This document shows positions 18,078-27,263 of a stretch of DNA of 64,000 nucleotides, one piece after another. How positions within the stretch are numbered: position 1 is the stretch's first letter; each line of letters starts with the position of its first letter. The DNA comes from Streptomyces collinus. GTDB lineage: Bacteria > Actinomycetota > Actinomycetes > Streptomycetales > Streptomycetaceae. A program made the position numbers and the translations under genes. The notes below the pieces were generated by a model that saw only the letters and a list, made by a program, of their open reading frames with translations, ran no database searches and was not told the DNA's origin. The stretch covers positions 1 through 64,000 of the forward strand of contig NZ_CP133771.1 in NCBI RefSeq assembly GCF_031348265.1, in the 5' to 3' direction.

Positions 18078-18938
18078 TCAGGGGACGGAGCGCAGGCGGC
18101 GGGCGGACTGGAAGGACCCTCCGAACAGCAGTGCCGCGGCGTCGAGTTGGCTGCGGGCACGGGCGGCAGCCTGGGTGCGGGTGGTGGTGTCGCTGGCAGT
18201 GTGGAGGGTGAGTTCATCCTCGGCGGCACGGCGCAGCAGGGCCAGGTCGAGGGGTGCTACGGCCGGGCCAGGGTGCGGCATGGGGGGCTGGGCACCGGGG
18301 ATGTTCTGGGCGTAGCGCACGAGGAGTTGGCGGACGGGCAGCGGCAGGGTTGTCATGTCGAGGCGTTCGGCGGCATCCGCAATGTTCAGGGCACTGGTGA
18401 GGAAGTGGACGCGGGCACTGAGCGGGCCGACGATCCGGTGTTCCAAAGACCAGGTGCTGACGGTGAGCAGGCCGCGAGCGGGTGAGAGCAAGTCGGAGGT
18501 GAGCGCCGGGCACAGGTAGTAGGGGCGGGCACCGGGGGCGCTGCGGTAGGAGCGTTCCTCGTCACGGCGCAGGCTGGTCAGCCGGGAGGGGGCCAGCCCA
18601 CCGGCGAAGAAGGCTTCATGGACGGTGCTGATGAGCTTGGGGGCGGCCGGCACGGCGAGCAGGGTCAGGACCTGGTGGACCTGTTCACGTGCGGGCAGCA
18701 GGGTTTGCGGCTCTGCGGGAGCGTCCTGCGCCGGAGCGCTGTTCTCGCCGCCATCGGAAGTGTTGCTCTCCTCGCCCTCTTCGGTCTGCGCGAAGAGGGC
18801 GTCCCAGGCGCGCTGGGCACGCCGCAGTTCGCCACGGAGCTGTTGGACCTGGTCGCTGTCACGGGCCAGTTGGGCACGCCGCATGGCTTGCTGCAGCTGA
18901 TGCATGCGTTGTTCGAGTGCGTCCAGATGCTCGTGCAT
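18078..18938 (-). CDS. Coiled-coil protein, first gene of the helicase-nuclease operon
   Basis: About 286 residues from ATG 18936-18938; an in-frame TTG at 18962 would add eight residues and is the alternative start. The first ~60 residues are a heptad-rich coiled coil (LEQRMHQLQQAMRRAQLARD) followed by an acidic linker. The rest is a globular domain I cannot place (FFAGGLAPSRLTSLRRDEER, WSLEHRIVGPLSARVHFLTS). The gene heads the five-gene minus-strand operon and is divergent from sbcD. By position it could be the adaptor joining SbcCD to the nuclease-helicase proteins, but nothing in the sequence proves this. Confidence 0.55.
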   Translation of the reverse strand: MHEHLDALEQRMHQLQQAMRRAQLARDSDQVQQLRGELRRAQRAWDALFAQTEEGEESNTSDGGENSAPAQDAPAEPQTLLPAREQVHQVLTLLAVPAAPKLISTVHEAFFAGGLAPSRLTSLRRDEERSYRSAPGARPYYLCPALTSDLLSPARGLLTVSTWSLEHRIVGPLSARVHFLTSALNIADAAERLDMTTLPLPVRQLLVRYAQNIPGAQPPMPHPGPAVAPLDLALLRRAAEDELTLHTASDTTTRTQAAARARSQLDAAALLFGGSFQSARRLRSVP

Positions 18939-19072
18939 GGCCACCACTCTACCGTATTCCAAGGTTTTCCAGTCTTCTCCTGTGATTGCTGCTGTAGAGT
19001 CGTCGGCACTTCGCCAACTGCCGCTGCGCAGTGGGCATCGGGCAGTCCTGCCGTCACCGAGGAGAGCCGTTC
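18939..19072. promoter_or_regulatory. Bidirectional promoter region between the nuclease operon and sbcDC
   Basis: A 134-bp divergent gap. It should carry promoters for both operons, implying joint control. The sbcD Shine-Dalgarno GAGGAGAG (19059-19066) is clear. Part of the gap (about 18961-19000) is relatively AT-rich, but I cannot fix -10/-35 boxes. Confidence 0.45.
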
Positions 19073-20359
19073 ATGAAAGCCCTGCACACATCCGACTGGC
19101 ATCTGGGCCGCACCCTGGGGCGCCGCTCCCGGGACGAGGAGTTCGACGCCGTCCTGGCCGAGATCATCGCCATAGCGGAGTCCGTGCAGCCGGATCTGAT
19201 CGTGCACAGCGGCGACCTGTTCGACACCTACCGGCCCGCCCACAAGGACATCCTGCGCGCGATGCGCTGCCTCGACAGCCTCGCGAGCATCGCACCCACC
19301 GTGGTGCTGGGCGGCAACCACGACTCCCCCGAACTCTTCGACCTGCTGGCCTATGTGTGCACGCTGCGGCCCGACGCCGACCAGGGCCGCCTGCACTTCG
19401 TGCACAGCCGGGGCGACACGGAACCGGGCACCGTGCTCGACTTCGACAGTCACGACGGACACGAGCGCATCCGCCTGGCCGCCCTGCCATACGTGCACCC
19501 CAACCGCTATCTGCATCTGTTCCCCGGCTTCGGGACCACCGAGGGCGCCTACGCGGCCGGTCTGCGGGAACTGCAGGACGGGCTGCTCGCCCGGCTGCTC
19601 AACGGTTACGACCCCGGCCGCGACGTGCTGCTGTTCACCGCCCACCAGTACGTGGCCAACGCCGTGCCCTCCTACAGCGAGCGGATGTGGGAGGCACGCG
19701 AGCCGTATGCCACCGCCGCGGACGCCCTCCCGCAGGTCGCCTACTGCGCCCTGGGACACATCCACAAACCCCAGCCCGTCGGCAGCGGGCGTCTGCCCGC
19801 CCGCTACGCCGGCAGTCCCCTGCAGATGGACTTCGGCGAGAGCGAAGAGACCAAAAGCGTCACCGTCGTCGACGCGGCCCCCGGCCGGCGCACGCTCACC
19901 ACCCCGCACACACTGCGCTCCGGACGGCGCCTGGCCCGCTTCGACGGCACCCTGGAGGAACTCGGCGCCGCTGCTGCCCAGTACACCGGCGTCTACCTCA
20001 AGGCAGTCATCCGCACTGACGAGCCAGTCCCCCGGCTCGGAGAGCGGATTGCCGACCTGGTACCAGACGCTGTGCTGGTGGACTTCGAGGAAGAGTGCGC
20101 GGCCACCCGGGCCACCGTCCTGTCGGGCGCCGACGCGGCCGACGACGGGCAACTCGACGTCACTGCAGCGTTCAGCGCCTACCTCGCCGGTGCCGGCACC
20201 CCCGGGCAGCACGCCGACGAGGTCGTGGCCGCGTTCGCGGACCTGCTGAGCACACCGGACTCCGGCCTTACTCCCTGCCCCGCCGAGCATCTGCTCGCCG
20301 AAGCCATCGCCAGCCCCTGGACCAGCGCCGCACACGGCGGTACGGAGACCACCTCATGA
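19073..20359 (+). CDS. sbcD: SbcD exonuclease subunit (Mre11 family)
   Basis: A 428-residue metallophosphoesterase starting at ATG 19073 behind GAGGAGAG. Catalytic motifs run in order: HTSDWHLG (Asp8, His10), HSGDLFD, GGNHDSPE, TAHQYV and ALGHIHKPQPV. These bind the two Mn ions of Mre11/SbcD nucleases. SbcD works with SbcC to cut hairpins and protein-blocked double-strand ends. The stop overlaps the sbcC start (ATGA). Actinomycetes usually carry a housekeeping sbcDC elsewhere, so a copy beside a helicase-nuclease operon in a defence-rich region may be a specialised paralogue. That is an inference to be tested. Confidence 0.92.
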   Translation: MKALHTSDWHLGRTLGRRSRDEEFDAVLAEIIAIAESVQPDLIVHSGDLFDTYRPAHKDILRAMRCLDSLASIAPTVVLGGNHDSPELFDLLAYVCTLRPDADQGRLHFVHSRGDTEPGTVLDFDSHDGHERIRLAALPYVHPNRYLHLFPGFGTTEGAYAAGLRELQDGLLARLLNGYDPGRDVLLFTAHQYVANAVPSYSERMWEAREPYATAADALPQVAYCALGHIHKPQPVGSGRLPARYAGSPLQMDFGESEETKSVTVVDAAPGRRTLTTPHTLRSGRRLARFDGTLEELGAAAAQYTGVYLKAVIRTDEPVPRLGERIADLVPDAVLVDFEEECAATRATVLSGADAADDGQLDVTAAFSAYLAGAGTPGQHADEVVAAFADLLSTPDSGLTPCPAEHLLAEAIASPWTSAAHGGTETTS

Positions 20360-23300
20360 AGATCGTCCGCCTGACCTTCTCGGGGGTCCGCAGCTACCCC
20401 GGCACCTGCGAGATCGACTTCACCGGCAAGACCCTCGTGGGCATCCTCGGCGACACCGGCGCGGGCAAGACCAGCATCCTGGAAGCCATCGCCGTCGCCC
20501 TGTACGGCAGGTGCTCCTTCACCGACCAGACGGCCCAGCTGCGCTCCGACGACTGCCAGGCCATGAGCGTCGACCTCGTGTTCCGCGTGGACGGCCGTGA
20601 ATGGCGGGCACACCGCGTCTTCCACGCCACCCGCGGAACCCAGGCACGGCTGACGGACCCGGACGGCAAGCACACCGACGGCGCACGCGCTGTCGACGCG
20701 GCCGTCCGCGAACTCCTGGGAATCGACTACATCACCTTCAAATCCTCCGTCCTGGTCCCGCAAGGACGCTTCGGCGACCTGCTCAACGCACGTGACGCCG
20801 AGCGTGCCCGCATCCTGAAGTCCCTCTTCGGTGTCGACGAGCTGCAGCGGGTACGCCAGCTCGCCGACGGAGCCGTCAGCCGGATCAAGGACCTCATCAG
20901 CCAGGCACGGCAGGAAGACGCCCGGCTGCTTGCCGACCCGGGCGCTCAGGCCCAGGCAGACCGGCAGCGGCACGAACGAGCCTTCCTCGGCGCCTCAGAC
21001 CTCGACGACCGGCTGGCCGAACTGCGCCGGCTGCAGACCGAGGCCGCACAGACGTCGCAGCATGCCCGCCTCAGTGTGAAGGCCGCTGCCGAACTCGCCG
21101 AGCGGTGCGTGGCCGACTACGGCCGCATCACGGCCTCTGTCCGGCAGGCCCAGGAAGAACTGCAGCAACTGCAGGAAGCCAACGCCGCAGCCGAGACCGC
21201 CGTCCAGAACGGCCTCACGGCTGTCACTGCCGAGCAGGAGAGGGCCGTCGCAGCGGGGCTGGCTCCCGACGTCCTGGCGGCAGCCGCCCAGGTTCTCGGG
21301 GACATGCCCGGCAGGCTCAGCACCCTTGCGCAGGGGCAGGCGGAGCACGCCCAGTTCCTGGACGAGCTCGCGAGCGAGGAAGAGGCCCTGGCCCGGCGTG
21401 CCGACGAGCTGAAGAACGCCGAGACACACGTCGCCGAGCTGGGTGCACAGGCGCAGGACACCGACGAGGATGCCACTGCCGCCAACGAGGTGCTGCAGGC
21501 ACTGACGACCGCCGTCCGGCACGCCGGCGAAGCAGCCGGCGTACTGGCCCTCCAGCGTGCCAACCGCGCCACTTCCAGCAAGAGGCTCAGTACCCTCCTG
21601 CAGGATCCTCCCGGTAGCGACCCGGACAAGGCGCGGGCCGCGGTGGTCGCGGCGCAGGACGTGCTGGACGGCATCCGGCGCCAGGAGGCCGCACACACCG
21701 CGGGCGATGGACTGGTCCCAGGGGACGGCTGCTCCGTCTGTGCCCGACCACTGCCCGACGACTACCAACCGCCGCAGCCGCAGGACGACAAAGCCCTCGC
21801 TCAAGCCGCGGCCGCGGTAGAGAGTACCTCCGCCGCGCTGAGCAGCGCCGAGCAGGAACACGCCCGCCACACGCACGAGGTCGAGGGGCTTCAGCGGACC
21901 CTGCAGGAACACGAGCAGCAGGTCAAGGAAGCCGCCGCTCAGCTCGAAGCGTCCCTTCCTGCGGTGCGTGAGCAGGCGATGGAACTCGCCTCGCGCACCG
22001 ACCACCCCCAGCCGGCTGCGTTCGCCAAGGAGTTGGAGACCGCGGTCGCGACATCCCTTGCCCGCCTGACCGACGGCGCACAGCCAACTGCCGTCGAGCG
22101 GGAGACCTTGACCGGTGTCCTCCTACAGGTCGCCCGCGGCCGTGTCGTTCAGCTGCAGGAAGCAGCCGATGCCGGCAGGAGTGCGCTGGCACAGGCAGAA
22201 GCCCAACTGGGCGCGGATCGCACTGTGCTGGAAAAAGCCACACAGGACTCAGGCAAGGCCCGCGAGCAGGCTGGAAAACGGAGCGAGCACCTCAAGAACG
22301 AGCAGCGCAGCCTGCTGGCAAGCCTGTCCGCAATGCCAGAACCCGTACGGACCGCGCTGCCCCCACCTCCGCAGCTGCCCACCGCCGATCATCTGGCAGC
22401 CGCGGCCGAGGCAGTGCGCCACGAACAGAGCCGCCAGCAGGAACTGGCCGGACAACAGGCCCAACTGCAGACACGTGCGCAGGAGCTGCTTGTCGAGCAG
22501 AGCGAACTGGCAGGACGCCAACAGCGAGAGGTCACTGACCCTCTGCATCAACTCGAAGTACGGCTGCAGCGCTGGGCGGATAGCGCCAGCAGCGCAGCAG
22601 CACTGGTCGAGGAGTCCGCACGCCCCGCACTGCCTCCCCCAGGCGTGGCCAGCAACCCTGCAGCTACGGAGGAGTACGCCGCAGCTCTGAAAACCGCTGG
22701 CACGCTGCTGCTGACGGCACTGGACGGACACGACACCGCGGCCCGCGCGGCCATGGCGGAGCTGACCACACGGCTCTCTGCGCATGCCCAGGAGGTGGCG
22801 GTCGCCTACCCCAGCACCACGATGCTGCAGATGTCCGGGGAGACGGATCCTTTGGACCCCACCCTCCTCGACGGCCTGAGCAGCCACGCCGGCACCCTGC
22901 GCAACGAAGCCGAACGCGCCCTCAGCAACGCGGAGAAGGCCGAGTCCCAGATCCCCCACAAGGAACAACTGGCAGATGCCCTGGCCGCAGGCGAACGCCA
23001 GCTGGCTGCCTGGCAGGCGGTGAGCACCCATATGACGGACGGAAAATTCCTCGGCCACCTCACCGACCTGCGCACCCGTGCTCTGCTCGCGCACGGCAGT
23101 GAGCTGCTGCAGCAGCTCTCCGGCGGACGGCTGGGTTTCGCAGACGACTTCGACATCGTTAGCCTCACCAGCCATACCCGCCGCAGCTCACGCACCCTCT
23201 CCGGCGGGGAAACCTTCCAGGCATCGCTCGCCCTCTCCCTCGCGCTGATGGAGATGCACGGCCGAAGCGGCACCCGCATGGAAAGCCTCTTCCTCGACGA

Positions 23301-23538
23301 AGGCTTCGGCACCCTGGACAGCGCTTCCCTCGATAGCGCCCTGCAGGTCCTGCGCACGCACGTCGGCACCGACACACTGCTTGCCGTCATCAGCCACCTG
23401 CGTCCAGTCGCCGAGACGGTGCACGACGTGCTGTGGGTCGAAAAGGACCACCGCGGCTCCCAGGCACGCTGGCTGAGTGCGCCCGAACGCGACAGCCTCG
23501 TCCGTGACGATTTGCACAACCTCGCAGAACTGGCATGA
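20356..23538 (+). CDS. sbcC: SbcC ATPase subunit (Rad50 family)
   Basis: A 1060-residue protein from ATG 20356, overlapping the sbcD stop. Walker A is GDTGAGKTS (32-40, Lys38). Two coiled-coil arms flank a zinc hook with Cys459-x2-Cys462 (GCSVCARPL). Near the C terminus are the signature LSGGETFQASLALSLAL and Walker B SLFLDEGFGTLD. SbcC clamps DNA ends and gates SbcD. All motifs look intact, and the length is usual for actinobacterial SbcC. It is the last plus-strand gene before the IS element, which inserted 65 bp downstream of its stop. Confidence 0.92.
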   Translation: MKIVRLTFSGVRSYPGTCEIDFTGKTLVGILGDTGAGKTSILEAIAVALYGRCSFTDQTAQLRSDDCQAMSVDLVFRVDGREWRAHRVFHATRGTQARLTDPDGKHTDGARAVDAAVRELLGIDYITFKSSVLVPQGRFGDLLNARDAERARILKSLFGVDELQRVRQLADGAVSRIKDLISQARQEDARLLADPGAQAQADRQRHERAFLGASDLDDRLAELRRLQTEAAQTSQHARLSVKAAAELAERCVADYGRITASVRQAQEELQQLQEANAAAETAVQNGLTAVTAEQERAVAAGLAPDVLAAAAQVLGDMPGRLSTLAQGQAEHAQFLDELASEEEALARRADELKNAETHVAELGAQAQDTDEDATAANEVLQALTTAVRHAGEAAGVLALQRANRATSSKRLSTLLQDPPGSDPDKARAAVVAAQDVLDGIRRQEAAHTAGDGLVPGDGCSVCARPLPDDYQPPQPQDDKALAQAAAAVESTSAALSSAEQEHARHTHEVEGLQRTLQEHEQQVKEAAAQLEASLPAVREQAMELASRTDHPQPAAFAKELETAVATSLARLTDGAQPTAVERETLTGVLLQVARGRVVQLQEAADAGRSALAQAEAQLGADRTVLEKATQDSGKAREQAGKRSEHLKNEQRSLLASLSAMPEPVRTALPPPPQLPTADHLAAAAEAVRHEQSRQQELAGQQAQLQTRAQELLVEQSELAGRQQREVTDPLHQLEVRLQRWADSASSAAALVEESARPALPPPGVASNPAATEEYAAALKTAGTLLLTALDGHDTAARAAMAELTTRLSAHAQEVAVAYPSTTMLQMSGETDPLDPTLLDGLSSHAGTLRNEAERALSNAEKAESQIPHKEQLADALAAGERQLAAWQAVSTHMTDGKFLGHLTDLRTRALLAHGSELLQQLSGGRLGFADDFDIVSLTSHTRRSSRTLSGGETFQASLALSLALMEMHGRSGTRMESLFLDEGFGTLDSASLDSALQVLRTHVGTDTLLAVISHLRPVAETVHDVLWVEKDHRGSQARWLSAPERDSLVRDDLHNLAELA

Positions 23539-23603
23539 CCTCGCGGACGGGCCTGCTCCCGTTCAGAATGCCCAGCGAGTCTGGCCGCCCGCCGCACTAC
23601 TTA

Positions 23604-23631
23604 GACCGTGTCCTACGTGGTGAGGCGGACG
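23604..23631 (+). repeat. Left terminal inverted repeat of the IS element
   Basis: These 28 bases match the reverse complement of 24426-24453 exactly and are preceded by the TTA duplication. Confidence 0.9.
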
Positions 23632-24402
23632 AGCCGTTTGTAGCAGCACAGAGCGGCGGCGAGTCCGAGAAAGGCCAGGTAGTTGCGGGGATTGCGTTCG
23701 TAGCGTGGGCTGAGTCGGCGGTAGCCGGACAGCCAGGACATGGTCCGCTCGATGACCCAGCGGCGCCGCCCTAATCGTTCGCTGGATTCAATGCCTTTGC
23801 GCGCGATGCGCACTCCGATCCGCTTCCATCGAAGCCATCTACGCAGGTCGGCACGGTCGTAGGCTTTGTCCGCGTGCAGGCGCTGAGGCTTGAAGTACCG
23901 GCCGTTGTGAGGGTCGTGTCTCGTTTGGTGACCCTCGATCATGGGCTTCAGCCCTTCGCTGTCGTGGGTGTTGCCGGCCGAGACGCCGACGAGGAGAGGC
24001 AGTCCGTTCGCGTCCGACAGGATGTGCATCTTGGAACCCGGCTTGCCCCGGTCCACGGGGCTCGGACCTGTGTGTTCGCCCCCCTTTAGCCCTGACGTGC
24101 GCTGTGTCGAGAACGACGCGGGTGACGTCGATGAGGCCGGCGTCGTCGAGTCGGTGCAGCACGGCCTCGTGCAGGCGGCCCCAGACACCGGCTCTCGACC
24201 AGATCAGGAAGCGGCGGTGAGCAGTCGACTTCGATATGCCGAAGCAAGGCGGCAGTTGGCGCCAGGCGCAGCCGCTGACTAGGACGTAGATGATGGCCGC
24301 GAACAGCGTCTCATCAGGCGTGTCCTGCGTTCCGCCGCCCTGCGGCCGCACTCGCGACGGTGGGATCAACGGCTTCGCGATCTCCCACAGCCCATCCGGC
24401 AC
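23613..24402 (-). pseudogene. IS5-family transposase split across two frames
   Basis: The N-terminal part begins at GTG 24402 (PDGLWEIAKPLIPPS, CAWRQLPPCFGISKSTAHRR). The C-terminal part lies in another frame (EHTGPSPVDRGKPGSKMHIL, HADKAYDRADLRRWLRWKR, WVIERTMSWL), ending at 23613. The DDE catalytic residues are spread over both. The switch is needed at AAAGGGGGG (complement of 24079-24087) and must skip one base: one G fewer would restore an open frame reading RAKGGEHTGPSP. So either this copy has gained a G, or it relies on slippage at the run of six G. The usual programmed -1 shift of this IS group would not join the frames here. Confidence 0.75.
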
Positions 24403-24425
24403 GATCCAACTCCACGGTCCCCGAA

Positions 24426-24453
24426 CGTCCGCCTCACCACGTAGGACACGGTC
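24426..24453 (-). repeat. Right terminal inverted repeat of the IS element
   Basis: Exact reverse-complement partner of 23604-23631, followed by TTA at 24454-24456. Confidence 0.9.
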
Positions 24454-24583
24454 TTACAAGCTGTCTCAATTGGCTGGTCACGAGGAGTCCAACGCCGCGC
24501 TTGATCGGCGACCCGCTCGCGGACAGACTGCTCTCCATGGGATCAGTAGGCATGGCCACCAGGGCACAGATCGGGAACCGGCG

Positions 24584-25117
24584 ATGAGTGCCAGCCTGCC
24601 CTTCTTCCGCTATCACCCAGACCCTTTGGCAAGCGGGTCCATCCGCGCGGCCGCCGAGACGTGTGCCTGCTGCAAGCGCAACACGGGATGGATCTACACG
24701 GCCACCTTCTACACGGCACACGAGGTCAACGGACGCTTCTGTCCGTGGTGCATCTCAGACGGGAGCGCGGCTGGACGCTTCGTGGGTGAATTCACTGACT
24801 CCTACGGGCTCGACGGTGTCAGCGAGGACGTCTTGCACGAGGTCACCCGCCGCACCCCTGGCTTCCACGCCTGGCAGGACCCGCACTGGCTCGTCCACTG
24901 CCAGGACGCGGCCGCCTTCATCGGCGAAGTCGGATACACCGAACTGGCGGCGCACCCCGAAGCCCTCGACCAGCTGCGGACCGACATGCGCCTCGACGGC
25001 TGGCACGACGAAATCCAGCTTGAGCACTTCCTGACCCACCTGGGCGACGGGGCGACCGCCATGCTCTTCCGCTGCACCCTCTGCGGCACCCATCTCGCTT
25101 ACGCCGACGCATCCTAG
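24584..25117 (+). CDS. CbrC (UPF0167) family protein
   Basis: A 177-residue protein starting MSASLPFFRYHPDPLASGSI, the usual opening of CbrC-family proteins. Cysteine pairs CACC, CPWC and a C-terminal CTLCGTH suggest a zinc-binding fold. The E. coli member is linked to colicin E2 tolerance under CreBC control; no mechanism is established for the family. It is sandwiched between an intact IS and a truncated transposase fragment whose stop overlaps its own, so it may have been captured by mobile elements. The start is set by homology, as no strong Shine-Dalgarno is seen. Confidence 0.75.
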   Translation: MSASLPFFRYHPDPLASGSIRAAAETCACCKRNTGWIYTATFYTAHEVNGRFCPWCISDGSAAGRFVGEFTDSYGLDGVSEDVLHEVTRRTPGFHAWQDPHWLVHCQDAAAFIGEVGYTELAAHPEALDQLRTDMRLDGWHDEIQLEHFLTHLGDGATAMLFRCTLCGTHLAYADAS

Positions 25118-25425
25118 AAGCACCAGTCCAGCTCGCCGCGGACACCGAGCTCATCGAGGACCAGGCGGTGAAGCTTCGCCCACACCCTGGCCTTCGACCA
25201 CTCCGTGAAGCGCCGGTGAGCTGTCGCTCCCGACGGCCCGAACGAGGCGGACGGCAACTGTTGCAAGGTGCAGCCCGAGGTGGCCACGAACGCGATCGCA
25301 GCCAGCACCTCCCAGTCACCATGCCGACGCCGGCCTCCGCCTTGGGGACGAGTCGGCGTCTCCGGCACCACTCGCTGGAACAACTCCCACAGCTCATCCG
25401 GCACCAGCCGCTCAATGATCCCCAC
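25114..25425 (-). pseudogene. Truncated IS5-family transposase, N-terminal part only
   Basis: It encodes the N-terminal ~100 residues of a transposase of the same broad group as the intact IS but a different subtype (VPDELWELFQRVVPETP, TSGCTLQQLPSASFGPSGA, AHRRFTEWSKARVWAKLHR). The sequence ends in a stop where the catalytic core should begin, so the DDE residues are missing. A 3' deletion joined it to the end of the CbrC-like gene. Confidence 0.8.
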
Positions 25426-25728
25426 CGCAGCAACCTATCGAACACGCCAAATGAGATTGGCTTGTAAGTCTGTGGGTTACAGACGGTCGGCGCGGTCTGC
25501 GCTATGTCGGAGGGGAGATACCCGATGGCGTTGGACTGACGGCTGAGGAGCGTGTCCGGCGTGAGCGGGGCCTGTTTGCGGTTGCCGATCGATCGAGGCG
25601 GGGGCCAGCTGACAGGCTGGTGGCCTGGTGATTTCGGGGGACGCGGATACCGGTGAACCGCTGGCGGCGGGCGATGGCCGCAGCTTACTTGCCGCGCGGT
25701 GACCCATTAGTTCTGTGTGGATCCCGCT
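25426..25728. other. Gene-free stretch with a possible IS630-type fragment
   Basis: No intact gene. On the plus strand at about 25523-25630 the peptide DGVGLTAEERVRRERGLF resembles the N terminus of IS630-type transposases and then decays. Together with its neighbours this suggests repeated insertion and deletion here. The match is weak. Confidence 0.25.
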
Positions 25729-27183
25729 TTACATGAGGAAGCATCGCGGTGTCAGGGCGTCTACGCGAGAATCGACGACCGCCAGGTCCTCTGGCAGGCC
25801 GATTTCCTTCGGGGCATAGCTAACGTAACTCTGGATGGGCCTTGTGCGCGCTGGCGTCGCGGCGAGAAGTGTTGGAGCCGGACAGTATGGATTGTTGGCG
25901 CAATGCTGTGCCGGGATGTATCGATGGATGGCCAAGCCGTTGCTGACAGCAACGGCGGCGCCAGCGTCCCGGGCAAGTTCTTCGGCGGCCCTCCCTGACC
26001 ATCCCTTTTTGTGCATAGCGGCGGCGAGAACAGGGACAAGGACATGACTCACCCCAGCGACGGCGAGGGTGTGACCGGTCTTGAGTAGCCTGCCGACGTC
26101 TTCGCAGATCAGGATCGCGTACCGCCCGCTGTGACTCTCGAGGATGTTCAGCTTCTCGCCTTCGGCGATCCACTCACCTCGAGTCACTCCGCCTAGGTCA
26201 CACCGAGATGGATCGCGCAGGTCGTACTCCTGCTGGCGGTCGGCGTCGAGGGTGAACCCGAACTGCTTGTCCTGTGCCAGTAGCTCTCTTCCGGTGCGGC
26301 GGTGAAGAAGGACGGCCCTATTGGGGGGAATGTCGGGAACACAAGGAGGAGGGCCGACGGATTTCACCGGACCCGTGCCGACCAGTATCCAAGTCAACCT
26401 GCTACCCGAAGGACGCCGCCCATTGACCATCACATCCCGCCAGATAGCCAGCAGATCATCATTCAGACTCGCCTCCGGCAGGATTCCCAAGTGCGCCTTG
26501 CTGTCATCAAGTTCGGCAAGGGCGGCCTTGATGTGGCCTCTCAGACGGTCTGTTCGTGGGGCAACGCGGTACCGGTCTTCACCCTCAGGGCCCCAATCCA
26601 GGTCGTCCTTATCCGCAAGGAAGGGAAGCTGTGCAATCAGAAGCGGCGCTGTTGGCTCGGTCTCCGGGATGTCCTTCGCTCTGGAGGCATCCAGGTCCAG
26701 GACCGCCTTGGCATGCCTGACCTGCATGAGCTTCCACTCATTCTCCGGTATGCGACGGAGCACAGGTAGAAACTCATCCAACTGGTATCGCACGCGGTCG
26801 GGTCGGCCGCACATTGTGCGCGCGTACACAAGGGCGCCCTTGGTGCTCTTCGTGTTCAGTCGCCCTGTTCTCGTGAGGCGACCTCGGAGGACCTTTCGGC
26901 GCTGCGTGCTCAAGTCGTCCCGCTCGCGGTCGGCGTCCAGCAAGACCTGATGGAGGCCCAGCAACACACCGAAGAGCTTGACACTCGGTGCAGGGCCGGA
27001 AAGCCAGTTCGCTGGAAGAGCCATCCCGCCGGAACGTTCTACGGCCGACTGCACTCGCTCGGCGACACGGAGGGCATCGGGCCGCATCCGATCGCAGCGC
27101 GCCCCCGCGCACGGGGTCATTCGGTCATACGCCTTCACGTAAGCATCGGCGAGATCCATAAGCGCCCCACACTTGACACTCAT
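25729..27183 (-). CDS. Nitrilase-fold (carbon-nitrogen hydrolase-like) protein with a helical N-terminal domain
   Basis: A 484-residue protein. The first ~210 residues are mostly helical and unrecognised. From about 230 the pattern fits the nitrilase superfamily: Glu237 in GILPEAS, Lys306 in AQDKQFGF and Cys360 in AILICEDVGRLL, spaced as the Glu-Lys-Cys triad. After the Cys comes GVSHVLVPVLAAAMHKKG, then AAVAVSNGLA. Family members hydrolyse or condense amides and nitriles; the substrate here is unknown. The long N-terminal extension is unusual and may sense or bind a partner. It is divergent from the winged-helix fusion gene, and a palindrome overlaps its start codon, suggesting control by that neighbour. 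GC content is lower than in the flanking operons. Confidence 0.6.
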   Translation of the reverse strand: MSVKCGALMDLADAYVKAYDRMTPCAGARCDRMRPDALRVAERVQSAVERSGGMALPANWLSGPAPSVKLFGVLLGLHQVLLDADRERDDLSTQRRKVLRGRLTRTGRLNTKSTKGALVYARTMCGRPDRVRYQLDEFLPVLRRIPENEWKLMQVRHAKAVLDLDASRAKDIPETEPTAPLLIAQLPFLADKDDLDWGPEGEDRYRVAPRTDRLRGHIKAALAELDDSKAHLGILPEASLNDDLLAIWRDVMVNGRRPSGSRLTWILVGTGPVKSVGPPPCVPDIPPNRAVLLHRRTGRELLAQDKQFGFTLDADRQQEYDLRDPSRCDLGGVTRGEWIAEGEKLNILESHSGRYAILICEDVGRLLKTGHTLAVAGVSHVLVPVLAAAMHKKGWSGRAAEELARDAGAAVAVSNGLAIHRYIPAQHCANNPYCPAPTLLAATPARTRPIQSYVSYAPKEIGLPEDLAVVDSRVDALTPRCFLM

Positions 27184-27200
27184 ATGACATTGGCGTCATA
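27183..27200. promoter_or_regulatory. Palindromic operator candidate between divergent genes
   Basis: TATGAC-N6-GTCATA is a perfect 6+6 inverted repeat lying on the start of the nitrilase-fold gene, about 65 bp before the divergent winged-helix gene. Its size and place fit binding by a dimeric winged-helix protein that would repress its neighbour and possibly itself. Confidence 0.4.
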
Positions 27201-27263
27201 GTTCAAGCAGGTTCCACAGTCCATTTTATCCGTTTTGAGAGGCTTTGCCATGGGGTGGGTAGC

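Larger units (their letters stand above)
23604..24453 (-). mobile_element. IS5-family insertion sequence, 850 bp, with TTA target duplication
   Basis: The ends are perfect 28-bp inverted repeats beginning GACCGTGTCCTACGTGG. The element is flanked on both sides by TTA (23601-23603 and 24454-24456), a 3-bp duplication typical of the IS427-like group of the IS5 family. It carries a two-frame transposase. The perfect ends and intact duplication point to a recent insertion. It separates sbcC from the CbrC-like gene. Confidence 0.9.

Noticed and set aside
18665..20335. 556-codon minus-strand frame over sbcD
   Set aside because: Antisense to a metallophosphoesterase with complete motifs; the Gly/Val-rich product resembles nothing.
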